In this document: piece by piece, positions 1-8,023 of the stretch
How the letters are laid out: every line of letters begins with the position of its first letter
How positions within the stretch are numbered: the first letter of the stretch is position 1
Assembly: GCA_036497285.1 (NCBI GenBank)
Contig: DASXJR010000042.1
Span: 1 to 61,817 of the forward strand
Reading direction: 5' to 3'
Length of the DNA stretch: 61,817 nucleotides
Source: RYN-133 sp036497285
GTDB lineage: Bacteria; Actinomycetota; Actinomycetes; Mycobacteriales; Jatrophihabitantaceae
The notes under the pieces: model-generated
The model's database searches: none
The model's input: the letters and a program-made list of their open reading frames with translations, nothing else
What the model was told of the DNA's origin: nothing
Program-made: the position numbers and the translations under genes

Positions 1-580
1 CCATGAAGATCTCGGGCGAGTACTCGAAGCCGAACTTCGTGTCCGGCAGGTAGATCTCGCCGAACTTCATGACGGCGCGCGCGCCGTCGACGGCAATCGC
101 GCGGCATTCGGCCCGTCCGTCGCCCGGGAAGCCGAACACCACCCGTCGGAACGTCGGCGCGGCGGCGTTGTACATGTGCACGGTCGCGTCCTTCGCGCCG
201 ACCAGCGACTGCACGGTGCGCTCGATGAGCTCCTCGCGCGCCTGGGTCAGCACCGAGATGCGGACGTCGGCGGGAATCCGGTCGCCCTCGATGAGGCTGC
301 GGACGAAGTCGAAGTCGGTCTGCGAGGCGGCCGGGAAACCGACCTCGATCTCCTTGTAGCCCATGCGGACCAGCAGGTCGAACATGGCGTTCTTGCGGGC
401 CGCGTTCATCGGGTCGATGAGGGCCTGGTTGCCGTCGCGCAGGTCGGTCGAGAGCCAGCGTGGGGCGGCGGTGATCGACCTGGTCGGCCAGCTGCGGTCG
501 GGCAGGTCGACCGCGGGGAAGGGTCGATAGCGGTGGCAGGGCATGCCGGACAGCTGCTGCGGAAAGGGTTTGGTACTCAA
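1..580 (-). CDS. leuA: 2-isopropylmalate synthase, N-terminal part (runs off the left edge)
   Basis: First committed enzyme of leucine synthesis: it condenses acetyl-CoA with 2-oxoisovalerate in the cytoplasm. The translated part starts MSTKPFPQQLSGMPCHRYRP and continues with the family signature DLRDGNQALIDPM and then MGYKEIEVGFPAASQTDFDF; the DxRDGxQ motif carries a metal ligand and a catalytic Arg. The start is a TTG at 580, chosen because GGAG (590-593) sits nine bases upstream and the N-terminus then matches the long actinobacterial LeuA form. Only about 193 codons are inside the window. The gene is preceded by a leucine-rich leader ORF and RNA stems that probably control it. In M. tuberculosis leuA lies beside ask-asd; here a polyamine cluster separates them. 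Confidence 0.95.
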   Translation of the reverse strand, partial: MSTKPFPQQLSGMPCHRYRPFPAVDLPDRSWPTRSITAAPRWLSTDLRDGNQALIDPMNAARKNAMFDLLVRMGYKEIEVGFPAASQTDFDFVRSLIEGDRIPADVRISVLTQAREELIERTVQSLVGAKDATVHMYNAAAPTFRRVVFGFPGDGRAECRAIAVDGARAVMKFGEIYLPDTKFGFEYSPEIFM

Positions 581-611
581 GACGGGTCGCTCCGGGAAGT
601 CTGGACGGGAG

Positions 612-677
612 CGGTCGGCGCAGTGCAACGGCCCGCGACGAGGGGCCGACCGGTTGGCTTACCGGACCTCGTCGCGG
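612..677 (-). promoter_or_regulatory. leuA leader RNA: two crossing stems (pseudoknot or mutually exclusive hairpins)
   Basis: Read on the minus strand. An 11-bp perfect stem joins 667-677 (inside the leader ORF, codons 13-17) with 633-643. A second perfect 8-bp stem joins 645-652 with 612-619. The arms interleave, so both can form only as a pseudoknot; otherwise they are alternatives. There is no U-tract, so control may act on leuA translation or by a non-classical termination. A leucine-responsive LEU element upstream of actinobacterial leuA is known from comparative work; matching this sequence to it is my inference. Confidence 0.7.
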
Positions 678-715
678 CTGCGAAGCAGGAGACCCTGCAG
701 CACACCGCGCGTCAT
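659..715 (-). CDS. leuL: leuA leader peptide (18 residues, Leu-rich)
   Basis: The ORF reads MTRGVLQGLLLRSRDEVR and stops at 659. Four of 18 residues are Leu, three of them consecutive (codons 9-11: CTC CTG CTT). A ribosome held at these codons would cover the 5' arm of the 11-bp stem (667-677) and shift the balance between the two leader stems. A -10 element lies nine bases upstream of the ATG, so the leader is almost or fully leaderless. It was called from position, codon content and stem overlap; expression is not shown by the sequence. Confidence 0.7.
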   Translation of the reverse strand: MTRGVLQGLLLRSRDEVR

Positions 716-724
716 GGTGATGTC

Positions 725-755
725 AGTCTAACCAGGGCTCAGGGCAGCGCGTCCA
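725..755 (-). promoter_or_regulatory. Promoter of leuA leader transcript
   Basis: Minus strand: -10 element TAGACT (730-725) nine bases before the leader ATG at 715, with a weak TGGACG (755-750) as -35 at a 19-base spacing. It lies just past the stop codon of the Lrp gene (739). The -35 assignment is uncertain. Confidence 0.5.
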
Positions 756-1218
756 GTGGTAACGGACCACGGCTGAGGACGGTCCGGATCGCGAAAGTGC
801 TGCGCGCGTCGACGACCGGCTCGATCGCCAGCACCTTGTCCAGCAGCAGCGTCTCGTAGGTGGCGAGGTCCGGCAGCACCGCCTCGATGAGGAAATCGGC
901 TTCGCCGGACACCACATGGCACGCGACGACGGCCGGGATCGCGAGCAACGCCTGCTCGATGATCCGCGAAGTCTCGCGCGAATGCTGCGCGACCCGCAGC
1001 GAGATGAACACCGTGATGCCGAGGCCGAGCTGGACTCGGTCCAGCTCGGCCCGGTACCCGGCGATGATCCCGTCGGCCTCGAGCGCCTTGGTGCGGCGCA
1101 GGCACGACGACGGTGAGAGGGCCACCTTGTCGGCGAGGTCGACGTTGGCGACCCGGCCGTCGCGCTGCAGCTCACGCAGGATGGCACGATCGGTCTTGTC
1201 GTATCGCTGCTCCGGCAT
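739..1218 (-). CDS. Lrp/AsnC family transcriptional regulator
   Basis: A 159-residue protein with an N-terminal winged helix-turn-helix (about 5-65, DLADKVALSPSSCLRRTKAL) and a C-terminal RAM/ligand domain (about 70-150). Lrp/AsnC proteins form octamers or dimers, bind amino acids and regulate transport or catabolism. The start at 1218 (MPEQRYDKTDR) is where family similarity begins; a longer reading to 1314 would run through the operator. The gene is divergent from the APC permease and polyamine cluster, so it is a good candidate regulator of that cluster. It could alternatively act on leuA downstream. Exact ligand unknown. Confidence 0.9.
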   Translation of the reverse strand: MPEQRYDKTDRAILRELQRDGRVANVDLADKVALSPSSCLRRTKALEADGIIAGYRAELDRVQLGLGITVFISLRVAQHSRETSRIIEQALLAIPAVVACHVVSGEADFLIEAVLPDLATYETLLLDKVLAIEPVVDARSTFAIRTVLSRGPLPLDALP

Positions 1219-1242
1219 GAAACCGATGCTAGCCGCGCTTGT

Positions 1243-1259
1243 GTGCAATGTCGTTGCAC
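1243..1259. promoter_or_regulatory. Dyad operator between Lrp gene and permease
   Basis: Perfect inverted repeat GTGCAA-TGTCG-TTGCAC in the 105-bp divergent intergenic region. Lrp/AsnC proteins bind such short dyads, and the position suits autoregulation plus control of the permease. A partial repeat of the half-site follows near 1270-1280 (GCGCAACATT). Confidence 0.55.
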
Positions 1260-1323
1260 CAAGCCCGTCGTATCGCGCAACATTCGGCAGCGTGTGCCGG
1301 GCCATTTGTAGCACTGTTCAGTC

Positions 1324-2571
1324 ATGTCCGATCAGTTGTCCACCCCACGCGCCGCAGCCCTCTACATCGGTGCCCTGCTCGGGCCCGGGTTGCTCCTTCT
1401 CCCCGGGCTCGCCGCCCGCATCGCCGGCCCGGCGTCGATCCTCGCCTGGCTCGGACTGTTGCTCCTGTCCGCGCTGTTCGCGATCGTCTTCACCTCGCTC
1501 GGTGTGCGCTTCGGCAGCCGCTCGGGCGTCGCCGGCTACGTCACCCGGGCGTTCGGCCCGCGGGCGGGACGGGCGGCCACGTGGTGCTTCGTTACCGGCG
1601 TCGTGTTGGGTGCGCCGCTGGTGTGCCTCATCGGTGGCGGCTACGTCGCCTCGCTGTTCGGCGGCGGACGGGTCGCGACCGTGCTGATCGCGGTCGTCAT
1701 GCTCGTCGCGGTGGTGGCGCTGACCATGGGTGGCACCCGCACCTCGTCCGCCGTGCAGGTCGGCCTGGTGATCGTGCTGGTCACGCTGATCGCGGCCGCG
1801 GTTCTCGGCTCGTACGGTCACCTGCGCGCGGACCGGTGGACGCCGTTCGCCCCGCACGGCTGGGCGTCGATCGGCCGCGCCGCCGCGATACTCATGCTGT
1901 CCTTCGTCGGCTGGGAGGCGATCGCGCCGATGACCGGACGGTTGCGCGAACCCGCCCGGCAACTGCCTCGCGTCATCGCGATCGCGTTCGCGGTGAGCGC
2001 GATCAGCTACCTCGCGCTGGCGGCGGCGACGGTCGGCGTGCTCGGAGCCGACGGCGGCGGCCGTGCGCCGCTGGCCGAGTTGATGCAGGTCGCGATCGGC
2101 CCGGCCGGACGCGCCATCGCCGCCATCGCCGCCGTCGGGCTGACCCTGGCCGCTGTGAACGCCTACGTGTCCGGCGCGGCCGAGATGATCGCCGAGTTGC
2201 ATCCGAACCCGCGGGTGCGTGCCGCCCTGCCGATCGCGATCGGGGCTGTCGGGGTCGTCGTGCTCGCGCTCGCGGCAGCGGACGCACTCTCGACCGACCG
2301 ACTCGTCGGCCTGCCGACGACGCTGTTCCTGACGGTGTACCTGCTGTGCATGCTCGGCGCCTGCCGGTTGCTGTGCGGCGCCGCCCGGGCCGCTGCCGCG
2401 CTGGCGTCGGTCGTCGTCGCCACTGTGCTCACGTTCTGCGGCTGGCCGGTGCTGGTCGCGGCGTTCGTGGCGGCAGTCCCGTTGATCCGGAAAGGACGAA
2501 TTCCGTCGCGCGCGATGCACATTGATACTGAATCCGTTGTTGAACCGCGCTGTGAGATGTCGGTAGCGTAG
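1324..2571 (+). CDS. APC-superfamily amino acid/polyamine permease
   Basis: A 415-residue integral membrane protein, almost entirely hydrophobic helices (roughly 11-12 segments), beginning with a glycine-rich first helix (YIGALLGPGLLLLPGLAA) typical of APC transporters. These are proton- or cation-coupled secondary transporters of amino acids or amines in the cytoplasmic membrane. It is followed after five bases by the aldehyde dehydrogenase gene, whose promoter lies inside the end of this gene. Context suggests an amine or amino acid of the putrescine/GABA pathway as substrate. Substrate cannot be read from the sequence. Confidence 0.85.
   Translation: MSDQLSTPRAAALYIGALLGPGLLLLPGLAARIAGPASILAWLGLLLLSALFAIVFTSLGVRFGSRSGVAGYVTRAFGPRAGRAATWCFVTGVVLGAPLVCLIGGGYVASLFGGGRVATVLIAVVMLVAVVALTMGGTRTSSAVQVGLVIVLVTLIAAAVLGSYGHLRADRWTPFAPHGWASIGRAAAILMLSFVGWEAIAPMTGRLREPARQLPRVIAIAFAVSAISYLALAAATVGVLGADGGGRAPLAELMQVAIGPAGRAIAAIAAVGLTLAAVNAYVSGAAEMIAELHPNPRVRAALPIAIGAVGVVVLALAAADALSTDRLVGLPTTLFLTVYLLCMLGACRLLCGAARAAAALASVVVATVLTFCGWPVLVAAFVAAVPLIRKGRIPSRAMHIDTESVVEPRCEMSVA
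2540..2569 (+). promoter_or_regulatory. Leaderless promoter of the aldehyde dehydrogenase gene
   Basis: TTGAAC (2540-2545), 18-base spacer, TAGCGT (2564-2569), then seven bases to the GTG start at 2577. The predicted transcription start falls on the start codon. The promoter is embedded in the last codons of the permease gene, so the catabolic genes can be transcribed apart from the permease. Confidence 0.65.
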
Positions 2572-2576
2572 GCCCC

Positions 2577-4013
2577 GTGACTGAGAAGCGCACCGTCCGG
2601 AATTTCATCAACGGCAAGTCGGTCGACGCGAAGGACGGGCGCACGCTCGACCTGATCGACCCCACCAGCGGCGAGGTCTTCGGCTCCTCGCCGGTCTCGT
2701 CCCAGGCGGACGTCGACGCCGCGTACGCCGCAGCCGGCAAGGCTTTCGAGAGTTGGCGCGACACCACCCCGTCCGAGCGCCAGCGCATGCTGCTCAAGTT
2801 CGCCGACGCGATGGAGGACCGCGCCGAGGACATCATCGCCGCCGAGTGCCAGAACACCGGCAAGCCGATCGAGCTGACGCGCAGCGAAGAGATCCCGCCC
2901 GCGCTCGACCAGATCCGCTTCTTCGCCGGCGCCGCGCGCATGCTCGAGGGCCGCAGCGCCGGTGAATACATGGCCGGGCACACGTCCTACATCCGGCGCG
3001 AGCCGGTCGGTGTCGTCGGCCAGGTGACGCCGTGGAACTACCCGATGATGATGGCGGTCTGGAAGATCGCGCCCGCGCTCGCCGCGGGCAACTGCCTGGT
3101 CATCAAGCCGAGCGACACCACACCCGTCTCGACGGTGCTGATGGCCGAGATCGCGGCCGAGTTCTTCCCGCCCGGCGTGTTCAACGTGATCTGCGGCGAC
3201 CGCGACACCGGACGTGCGGTCGTGTCGCACAAGACCCCGGCGATGGTGTCGATCACCGGGTCGACCCGGGCCGGTTACGAGGTCGCCGAGGCCGCGGCGA
3301 AGGACCTCAAGCGCACCCACCTCGAACTCGGCGGCAAGGCACCGGTGATCGTGTTCGACGACGCCGACATCGAGAACGCGGCCGAGAACATCGCGATGGC
3401 CGGCTACTTCAACGCCGGGCAGGACTGCACCGCAGCCACCCGCGTGCTCGTCGGGCCGCGCGTCCACGACGACTTCGCGGCTGCGCTCGCCGAGCAGGCC
3501 AAGGGCACGAAGACCGGCATGCCTGACGACGCCGACGTCCTCTACGGACCGCTCAACAACGCCAATCAGCTCGATCGCGTCGGCGGATTCTTCGGCCGGC
3601 TGCCCGACCACGCGTCCGTCCTCACCGGCGGCGAGCGGCAGGGCGACAAAGGTTATTTCTGGCAGCCCACCGTGGTCGACAACCTGCGCCAGGACGACGA
3701 CGCGATCCAGAACGAGATCTTCGGCCCGGTGATCACCGTCCAGAAGTTCACCGACGAGGACGAAGCGGTGCGCTGGGCCAACGACATCGAGTTCGGCCTC
3801 GCGTCCTCGGTGTGGACCAAGGACCACGGCACGGCGATGCGGGTATCGCGTCGGCTCGACTTCGGCTGCGTGTGGGTGAACACGCACATCCCGATCGTGG
3901 CCGAGATGCCGCACGGCGGCTTCAAGCACTCCGGTTACGGCAAGGACCTCTCGGTCTACGGGCTCGAGGACTACACCCGTATCAAGCACGTCATGCACAA
4001 CATCGACTACTGA
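2577..4013 (+). CDS. Aldehyde dehydrogenase, gamma-aminobutyraldehyde dehydrogenase type
   Basis: A 478-residue NAD(P)-dependent aldehyde dehydrogenase. The catalytic Glu250 (LELGGKAP) and Cys284 (NAGQDCTAATR) are both present at the usual spacing of 34. In a polyamine cluster the likely reaction is oxidation of 4-aminobutanal, derived from putrescine, to GABA. GABA is then the substrate of the transaminase at the end of the cluster. The GTG start at 2577 follows a leaderless promoter. Betaine-aldehyde or another amino-aldehyde dehydrogenase is the main alternative. No putrescine aminotransferase or oxidase gene is visible in the window, so the aldehyde source is elsewhere or comes from another route. 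Confidence 0.9.
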   Translation: MTEKRTVRNFINGKSVDAKDGRTLDLIDPTSGEVFGSSPVSSQADVDAAYAAAGKAFESWRDTTPSERQRMLLKFADAMEDRAEDIIAAECQNTGKPIELTRSEEIPPALDQIRFFAGAARMLEGRSAGEYMAGHTSYIRREPVGVVGQVTPWNYPMMMAVWKIAPALAAGNCLVIKPSDTTPVSTVLMAEIAAEFFPPGVFNVICGDRDTGRAVVSHKTPAMVSITGSTRAGYEVAEAAAKDLKRTHLELGGKAPVIVFDDADIENAAENIAMAGYFNAGQDCTAATRVLVGPRVHDDFAAALAEQAKGTKTGMPDDADVLYGPLNNANQLDRVGGFFGRLPDHASVLTGGERQGDKGYFWQPTVVDNLRQDDDAIQNEIFGPVITVQKFTDEDEAVRWANDIEFGLASSVWTKDHGTAMRVSRRLDFGCVWVNTHIPIVAEMPHGGFKHSGYGKDLSVYGLEDYTRIKHVMHNIDY

Positions 4014-4048
4014 CGCGCCACGATCGCGTTCGCAGAGGAGGTCGGCGC

Positions 4049-5101
4049 GTGACGTCCGAGGCCGCAGTGCTCTCGACGGGTGCCGCGGTGGGTGCCGGTG
4101 TCCGGCTCAACCGCCTGCGCAAGGAATTCGGTCCGGTGGTCGCTGTCGACAGCATCGACCTCGACATCTCCGACGGCGAGTTCTTCGCCGTGCTCGGGCC
4201 GTCCGGGTCCGGCAAGACGACGGTGCTGCGCATGATCGCGGGCTTCGAGCTGCCCACCGCCGGCACCGTCGAACTCGGCGGCGTCGATGTCACGCGGCAG
4301 CCGCCGTTCCGTCGCGATGTCAACACCGTCTTCCAGGACTACGCGCTGTTCCCGCACATGTCCGTCGCGCAGAACGTCGAGTACGGACTCCGGGTGAAGG
4401 GTGTCGGCAAGGCCGAGCGTGCCCGGTCGGCGGGCGAGGCGCTCGAGATGGTGCGGCTGGAGGGTATGGGCGCACGCCGGCCGGCGCAGTTGTCCGGCGG
4501 GCAGCGGCAACGGGTCGCGCTGGCGCGGGCCCTGGTCAACCGACCTCGCGTGCTGCTGCTCGACGAACCGCTGGGTGCGCTCGACCTGAAACTGCGTGAG
4601 CAGATGCAGGTGGAACTGAAGTCGATCCAGCGCGGGGTCGGCGTCACCTTCGTGTTCGTCACCCACGACCAGGACGAAGCGTTGACGTTGTGTGACCGCC
4701 TTGCTGTGATGCGCGAGGGCCGGCTCGAGCAGGTCGGTGCCGCGCAGGACGTGTACGAGTCGCCCGCGACCCGGTTCGTCGCGGAGTTCGTCGGCACGTC
4801 CAACGTCATCTCCGGCGACGCTGCTCGCGCGCTGCTCGACAGCGAGAGCAGCGTCGCGATCCGTCCCGAGAAGATCACGGTGGCAGCTCGCGGGGTGGCG
4901 CACGGCGACGTCCATGTCGACGGCATGGTCCGCGAGATCGTGTACGCCGGGTCGGCAACGCGCATCGTCGCGGACGCCGAGCACGGGCTGACCCTGGCGG
5001 CGGTGCTGCTCAACGCCTCGGTCGCCCCGGTCGACCTGCACCGCGGCGACGCGGTGACCCTCAGCTGGAACCGTGCCGCGGCGCGGACGCTCGACGATTG
5101 A
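4049..5101 (+). CDS. potA: Spermidine/putrescine ABC transporter ATPase (PotA-like)
   Basis: A 350-residue ABC ATPase energising polyamine uptake at the cytoplasmic side of the membrane. Visible motifs: Walker A GPSGSGKTT (50-58), Q-loop, signature LSGGQRQRVALARAL, Walker B LLLDEPLGALD and switch His in VTHDQDEA, followed by a TOBE-like regulatory tail (about 250-350, SSVAIRPEKITV). The GTG at 4049 was chosen because AGGAGG (4036-4041) is seven bases upstream; the longer in-frame reading extends into the dehydrogenase gene. It is the first gene of a potA-D-B-C order. Other PotA/FbpC-like substrates are possible, but the binding protein and enzymes favour polyamines. Confidence 0.9.
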   Translation: MTSEAAVLSTGAAVGAGVRLNRLRKEFGPVVAVDSIDLDISDGEFFAVLGPSGSGKTTVLRMIAGFELPTAGTVELGGVDVTRQPPFRRDVNTVFQDYALFPHMSVAQNVEYGLRVKGVGKAERARSAGEALEMVRLEGMGARRPAQLSGGQRQRVALARALVNRPRVLLLDEPLGALDLKLREQMQVELKSIQRGVGVTFVFVTHDQDEALTLCDRLAVMREGRLEQVGAAQDVYESPATRFVAEFVGTSNVISGDAARALLDSESSVAIRPEKITVAARGVAHGDVHVDGMVREIVYAGSATRIVADAEHGLTLAAVLLNASVAPVDLHRGDAVTLSWNRAAARTLDD

Positions 5102-5140
5102 TCACAAGCGCTACCGGCCACTTCGAAAATAGGAGTCACC

Positions 5141-6334
5141 ATGGTCAAGCGATCGCGTCTTCTCGCCTGCGCCGCTGCGTTGGCGCTGCTCGTCGCCGGT
5201 TGCAGCAGCTCGGGGAGCAGCACCGAAGCGCTGTCGAAGCGCTCCGTACCCGACATCCCGATGCAGAAGACGTTGGGCAAGGGCGAAGGCGAACTCAACA
5301 TCATCGCCTGGGCGGGGTATGCCGAGGACGGATCGAATGATCCAAAGGTGAACTGGGTCGGGCCGTTCGAGCAGCAGACCGGCTGCAAGGTCAACGTCAA
5401 GATCGGCAACACCTCCGACGAGATGGTGCAGCTCATGCGCACCGGGCAGTACGACGGCGTGTCGGCCTCCGGCGACGCCACGCTGCGGTTGATCTACGGT
5501 GGCGACGTCGCGCCGGTGAACACCGACCTCGTTCCCAACTACAAGACGATCTCGCCGTTCCTCAAGGACCGGCGCTTCAACTCGGTGAACGGCCAGATGT
5601 ACGGCATTCCCCACGGCTGGGGCGCGAATCTGCTGATGTGGGATCCATCTACAGTGAAAGGCAAGCTCGACTCGTGGTCTGCCGTGTTCGACAAGTCGAG
5701 CGCGTACAAGGGCAAGGTGACCGCGTACGACTCGCCGATCTACATCGCCGACGCAGCGCTCTATCTCATGGCGCACAAGCCGAGCCTGGGCATCAAGGAC
5801 CCGTACTCGCTGACGTCGGATCAACTCGACGCCGCGGCGAACCTGCTCAAGCAGCAGAAGGCGAACGTCGGCGAGTACTGGGCGGACTACACCAAGGAGG
5901 TCCAGGCCTTCGAGACCGGGACTTCCGAGGTGGGCACGACCTGGCAAGTCATCGCGAACACCATCAACGCCGACGGCAAGACGAAGGTCGAAACGGCGTT
6001 CCCCAAGGAAGGCTCGACCGGTTGGTCGGACACCTGGATGATCGCTGCGCACGCCAAGCACCCGAACTGCATGTACCGATGGATGAACTACATCGTGTCG
6101 CCGCAGGTCAACGCTCAGGTCGCCGAATACTTCGGTGAGGCGCCGGCGCAAACCCTCGCGTGCAAGTACACGTCCGACAAGTCGTTCTGCAACGGCTACC
6201 ACGCGCTCGACGCCGGCTACGCCGCGAAACTGCACTACTGGACGACGCCGCAGACGCAGTGCGTCGACGGCAGCGGCAACGACTGCACCAACTACTCCGA
6301 TTGGGTCACCAAATGGCAGGAGGTAAAGGGTTAA
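5141..6334 (+). CDS. potD: Polyamine ABC transporter substrate-binding lipoprotein (PotD-like)
   Basis: A 397-residue extracytoplasmic binding protein. It begins with a lipoprotein signal (MVKRSRLLACAAALALLVAG then Cys21), so it should be anchored to the outer face of the membrane. The mature part resembles PotD/PotF-type binding proteins (LNIIAWAGYAEDG; EWADYTKEV-like region; GVSASGDATLRL). A clear RBS (AGGAG) precedes the ATG. It lies between the ATPase and the two permeases, the usual arrangement for this family. The insertion of several Cys residues near the C-terminus (about 345-385) is consistent with extracellular disulfides. Confidence 0.9.
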   Translation: MVKRSRLLACAAALALLVAGCSSSGSSTEALSKRSVPDIPMQKTLGKGEGELNIIAWAGYAEDGSNDPKVNWVGPFEQQTGCKVNVKIGNTSDEMVQLMRTGQYDGVSASGDATLRLIYGGDVAPVNTDLVPNYKTISPFLKDRRFNSVNGQMYGIPHGWGANLLMWDPSTVKGKLDSWSAVFDKSSAYKGKVTAYDSPIYIADAALYLMAHKPSLGIKDPYSLTSDQLDAAANLLKQQKANVGEYWADYTKEVQAFETGTSEVGTTWQVIANTINADGKTKVETAFPKEGSTGWSDTWMIAAHAKHPNCMYRWMNYIVSPQVNAQVAEYFGEAPAQTLACKYTSDKSFCNGYHALDAGYAAKLHYWTTPQTQCVDGSGNDCTNYSDWVTKWQEVKG

Positions 6335-6338
6335 GCGT

Positions 6339-7199
6339 GTGATTCAACGCGGTGCGGTGTCGGCGTACTTCGCGGTCCGGCCCCGCACCCGCTTGGTGTT
6401 GCTGCTGAGCGCGCCGCTGCTCTGGCTGGTCGTCGCCTATCTGGGCGCGATCGCGACGATGTTGGTGTCCGCGTTCTGGACAGTCGACTCGTTCACCGGC
6501 AAGACGGTGTACTCGTTCACCACGGACAACCTGCACTCGCTGGTGACGGACTCGCTGTACCGCACCGTCGGTCTCCGCACGATCGGCGTGGCGCTGGCAG
6601 TGACGGTGATCGACGCGCTGATCGCATTCCCGGTCGCGTTCTACATGAGCATGCTCGCCTCGACCCGGATGCGCCGGGCCATGGTGGTGGCGGTGCTGAC
6701 ACCGCTGTGGGCGAGCTACCTCGTCAAGGCCTATGCCTGGCGCACGATCCTGTCGCCGGACGGCCCGCTCAGCTACGTGACCGGCGGACACACACCGGGT
6801 TACGGGCTGACCGCAACGGTCATCACGCTGGCCTATCTCTGGTTGCCGTACATGGTGATTCCGGTCTATGCCGGGTTCGAGAAAGTCCCGCGGTCACTGC
6901 TCGACGCGAGCGCCGATCTCGGGGCCGGGGCCGGTCGCACGACGTTGCGCGTGCTCGTCCCCCTCGTGTTCCCCGCGATCGCGGCCGGATCGATCTTCAC
7001 GTTCTCGCTCACGCTGGGTGACTACATCGCGGTGAGCATCGTGGGTGGGAAGACCCAGATGCTCGCCAACGTGATCTACGGCCAGTTGGTGACCGCGAAC
7101 AACCAGCCGCTCGCCGCGGCGATCGCGCTGGTGCCGCTCGCGGCGATCGTGTTGTACCTGATTTTGATGCGGCGCACGGGCGCGCTGGAGAACGTCTGA
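6339..7199 (+). CDS. potB: Polyamine ABC transporter permease (PotB-like)
   Basis: A 286-residue permease with about six membrane helices and the cytoplasmic EAA-type loop (SADLGAGAGRTTLRVLVPLVFP, here quoted in part as SADLGAGAGRTTLRVLV) that contacts the ATPase. The GTG start is five bases after the potD stop region, with AGGAGG at 6318-6323 inside the end of potD. The stop overlaps the potC start by one base (TGATG), so the two permeases should be made in equal amounts. Confidence 0.9.
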   Translation: MIQRGAVSAYFAVRPRTRLVLLLSAPLLWLVVAYLGAIATMLVSAFWTVDSFTGKTVYSFTTDNLHSLVTDSLYRTVGLRTIGVALAVTVIDALIAFPVAFYMSMLASTRMRRAMVVAVLTPLWASYLVKAYAWRTILSPDGPLSYVTGGHTPGYGLTATVITLAYLWLPYMVIPVYAGFEKVPRSLLDASADLGAGAGRTTLRVLVPLVFPAIAAGSIFTFSLTLGDYIAVSIVGGKTQMLANVIYGQLVTANNQPLAAAIALVPLAAIVLYLILMRRTGALENV

Positions 7200-8005
7200 T
7201 GTACCTGACCGCCCGTACCCGCGTCGCGCTGCGCGTCTTCGCCGCCCTGGTGCTGTTGTTCTTGTACGTGCCGCTGGTCATCGTCGTGCTGAACGCGTTC
7301 AACAAGTCCCGTGTGTTCGCGTTCCCGCCGACCGGTTTCACCCTGGACTGGTGGGACCGCGCCGCGCACAGCGACGCCGCGGTCACCGCACTGTGGACGT
7401 CCGTCCGTGCCGGCATCGGCGCCATGTTGATCGCGCTGGTGCTCGGCTCGATGGCAGCCTTCGCCGTGCAGCGGTACCGGTTCTTCGGCCGCTCGACGAT
7501 CAGCTTCCTGGTGATCCTGCCGATCGCGCTGCCCGGCATCGTCACAGGTATCGCACTGAACGCGGCGCTGTCGACCGTCATCGGCGAGAACAACTTCGGC
7601 CTGATCACGGTGATCATCGGCCATGCCACGTTCTGCATCGTGATCGTGTTCAACAACGTGCAGGCCCGGCTGCGGCGGATGGGCGGATCGCTGGAGGAGG
7701 CGTCCAACGACCTGGGCGCGACGGGGTGGCAGACCTTCCGGTTCGTGACGCTGCCGAACGTGAGGGGCGCGCTCGTCGCCGGCGCACTGCTCGCATTCGG
7801 ACTCAGCTTCGACGAGATCGTCGTCACCAACTTCACGTCGAGCCCGGACGTGCAGACCCTGCCGTTGTGGATCTTCGGCAATCTGTTCCGTCCGAATCAG
7901 GCGCCGGTCGTCAACGTCGTCGCGGCAGTTCTGATCGTCGCGGCCGTGGTGCCTGTGTGGCTCGCACAGCGGATCAGCGACGACGTCGCCGGAAGTAGAT
8001 TGTGA
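7199..8005 (+). CDS. potC: Polyamine ABC transporter permease (PotC-like)
   Basis: A 268-residue partner permease with about six helices and its own EAA loop (EEASNDLGATGWQTFRFVTL). The start overlaps the potB stop by one base. With potB it should form the transmembrane channel; potA and potD complete the importer. The gabT-like gene follows after 18 bases with a GAGAGGAG ribosome-binding site, so uptake and catabolism are probably one operon. Confidence 0.9.
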   Translation: MYLTARTRVALRVFAALVLLFLYVPLVIVVLNAFNKSRVFAFPPTGFTLDWWDRAAHSDAAVTALWTSVRAGIGAMLIALVLGSMAAFAVQRYRFFGRSTISFLVILPIALPGIVTGIALNAALSTVIGENNFGLITVIIGHATFCIVIVFNNVQARLRRMGGSLEEASNDLGATGWQTFRFVTLPNVRGALVAGALLAFGLSFDEIVVTNFTSSPDVQTLPLWIFGNLFRPNQAPVVNVVAAVLIVAAVVPVWLAQRISDDVAGSRL

Positions 8006-8023
8006 CCACGAGAGGAGCCCGAC

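Noticed and set aside
2163..3998. 611-codon open frame on the minus strand across the permease and dehydrogenase genes
   Set aside because: It is antisense to two genes with clear motifs; long antisense frames are usual in high-GC DNA. The same holds for the long frames opposite potC-gabT (7076-9232), the helicases (19727-22276) and tad genes (57925-60174).
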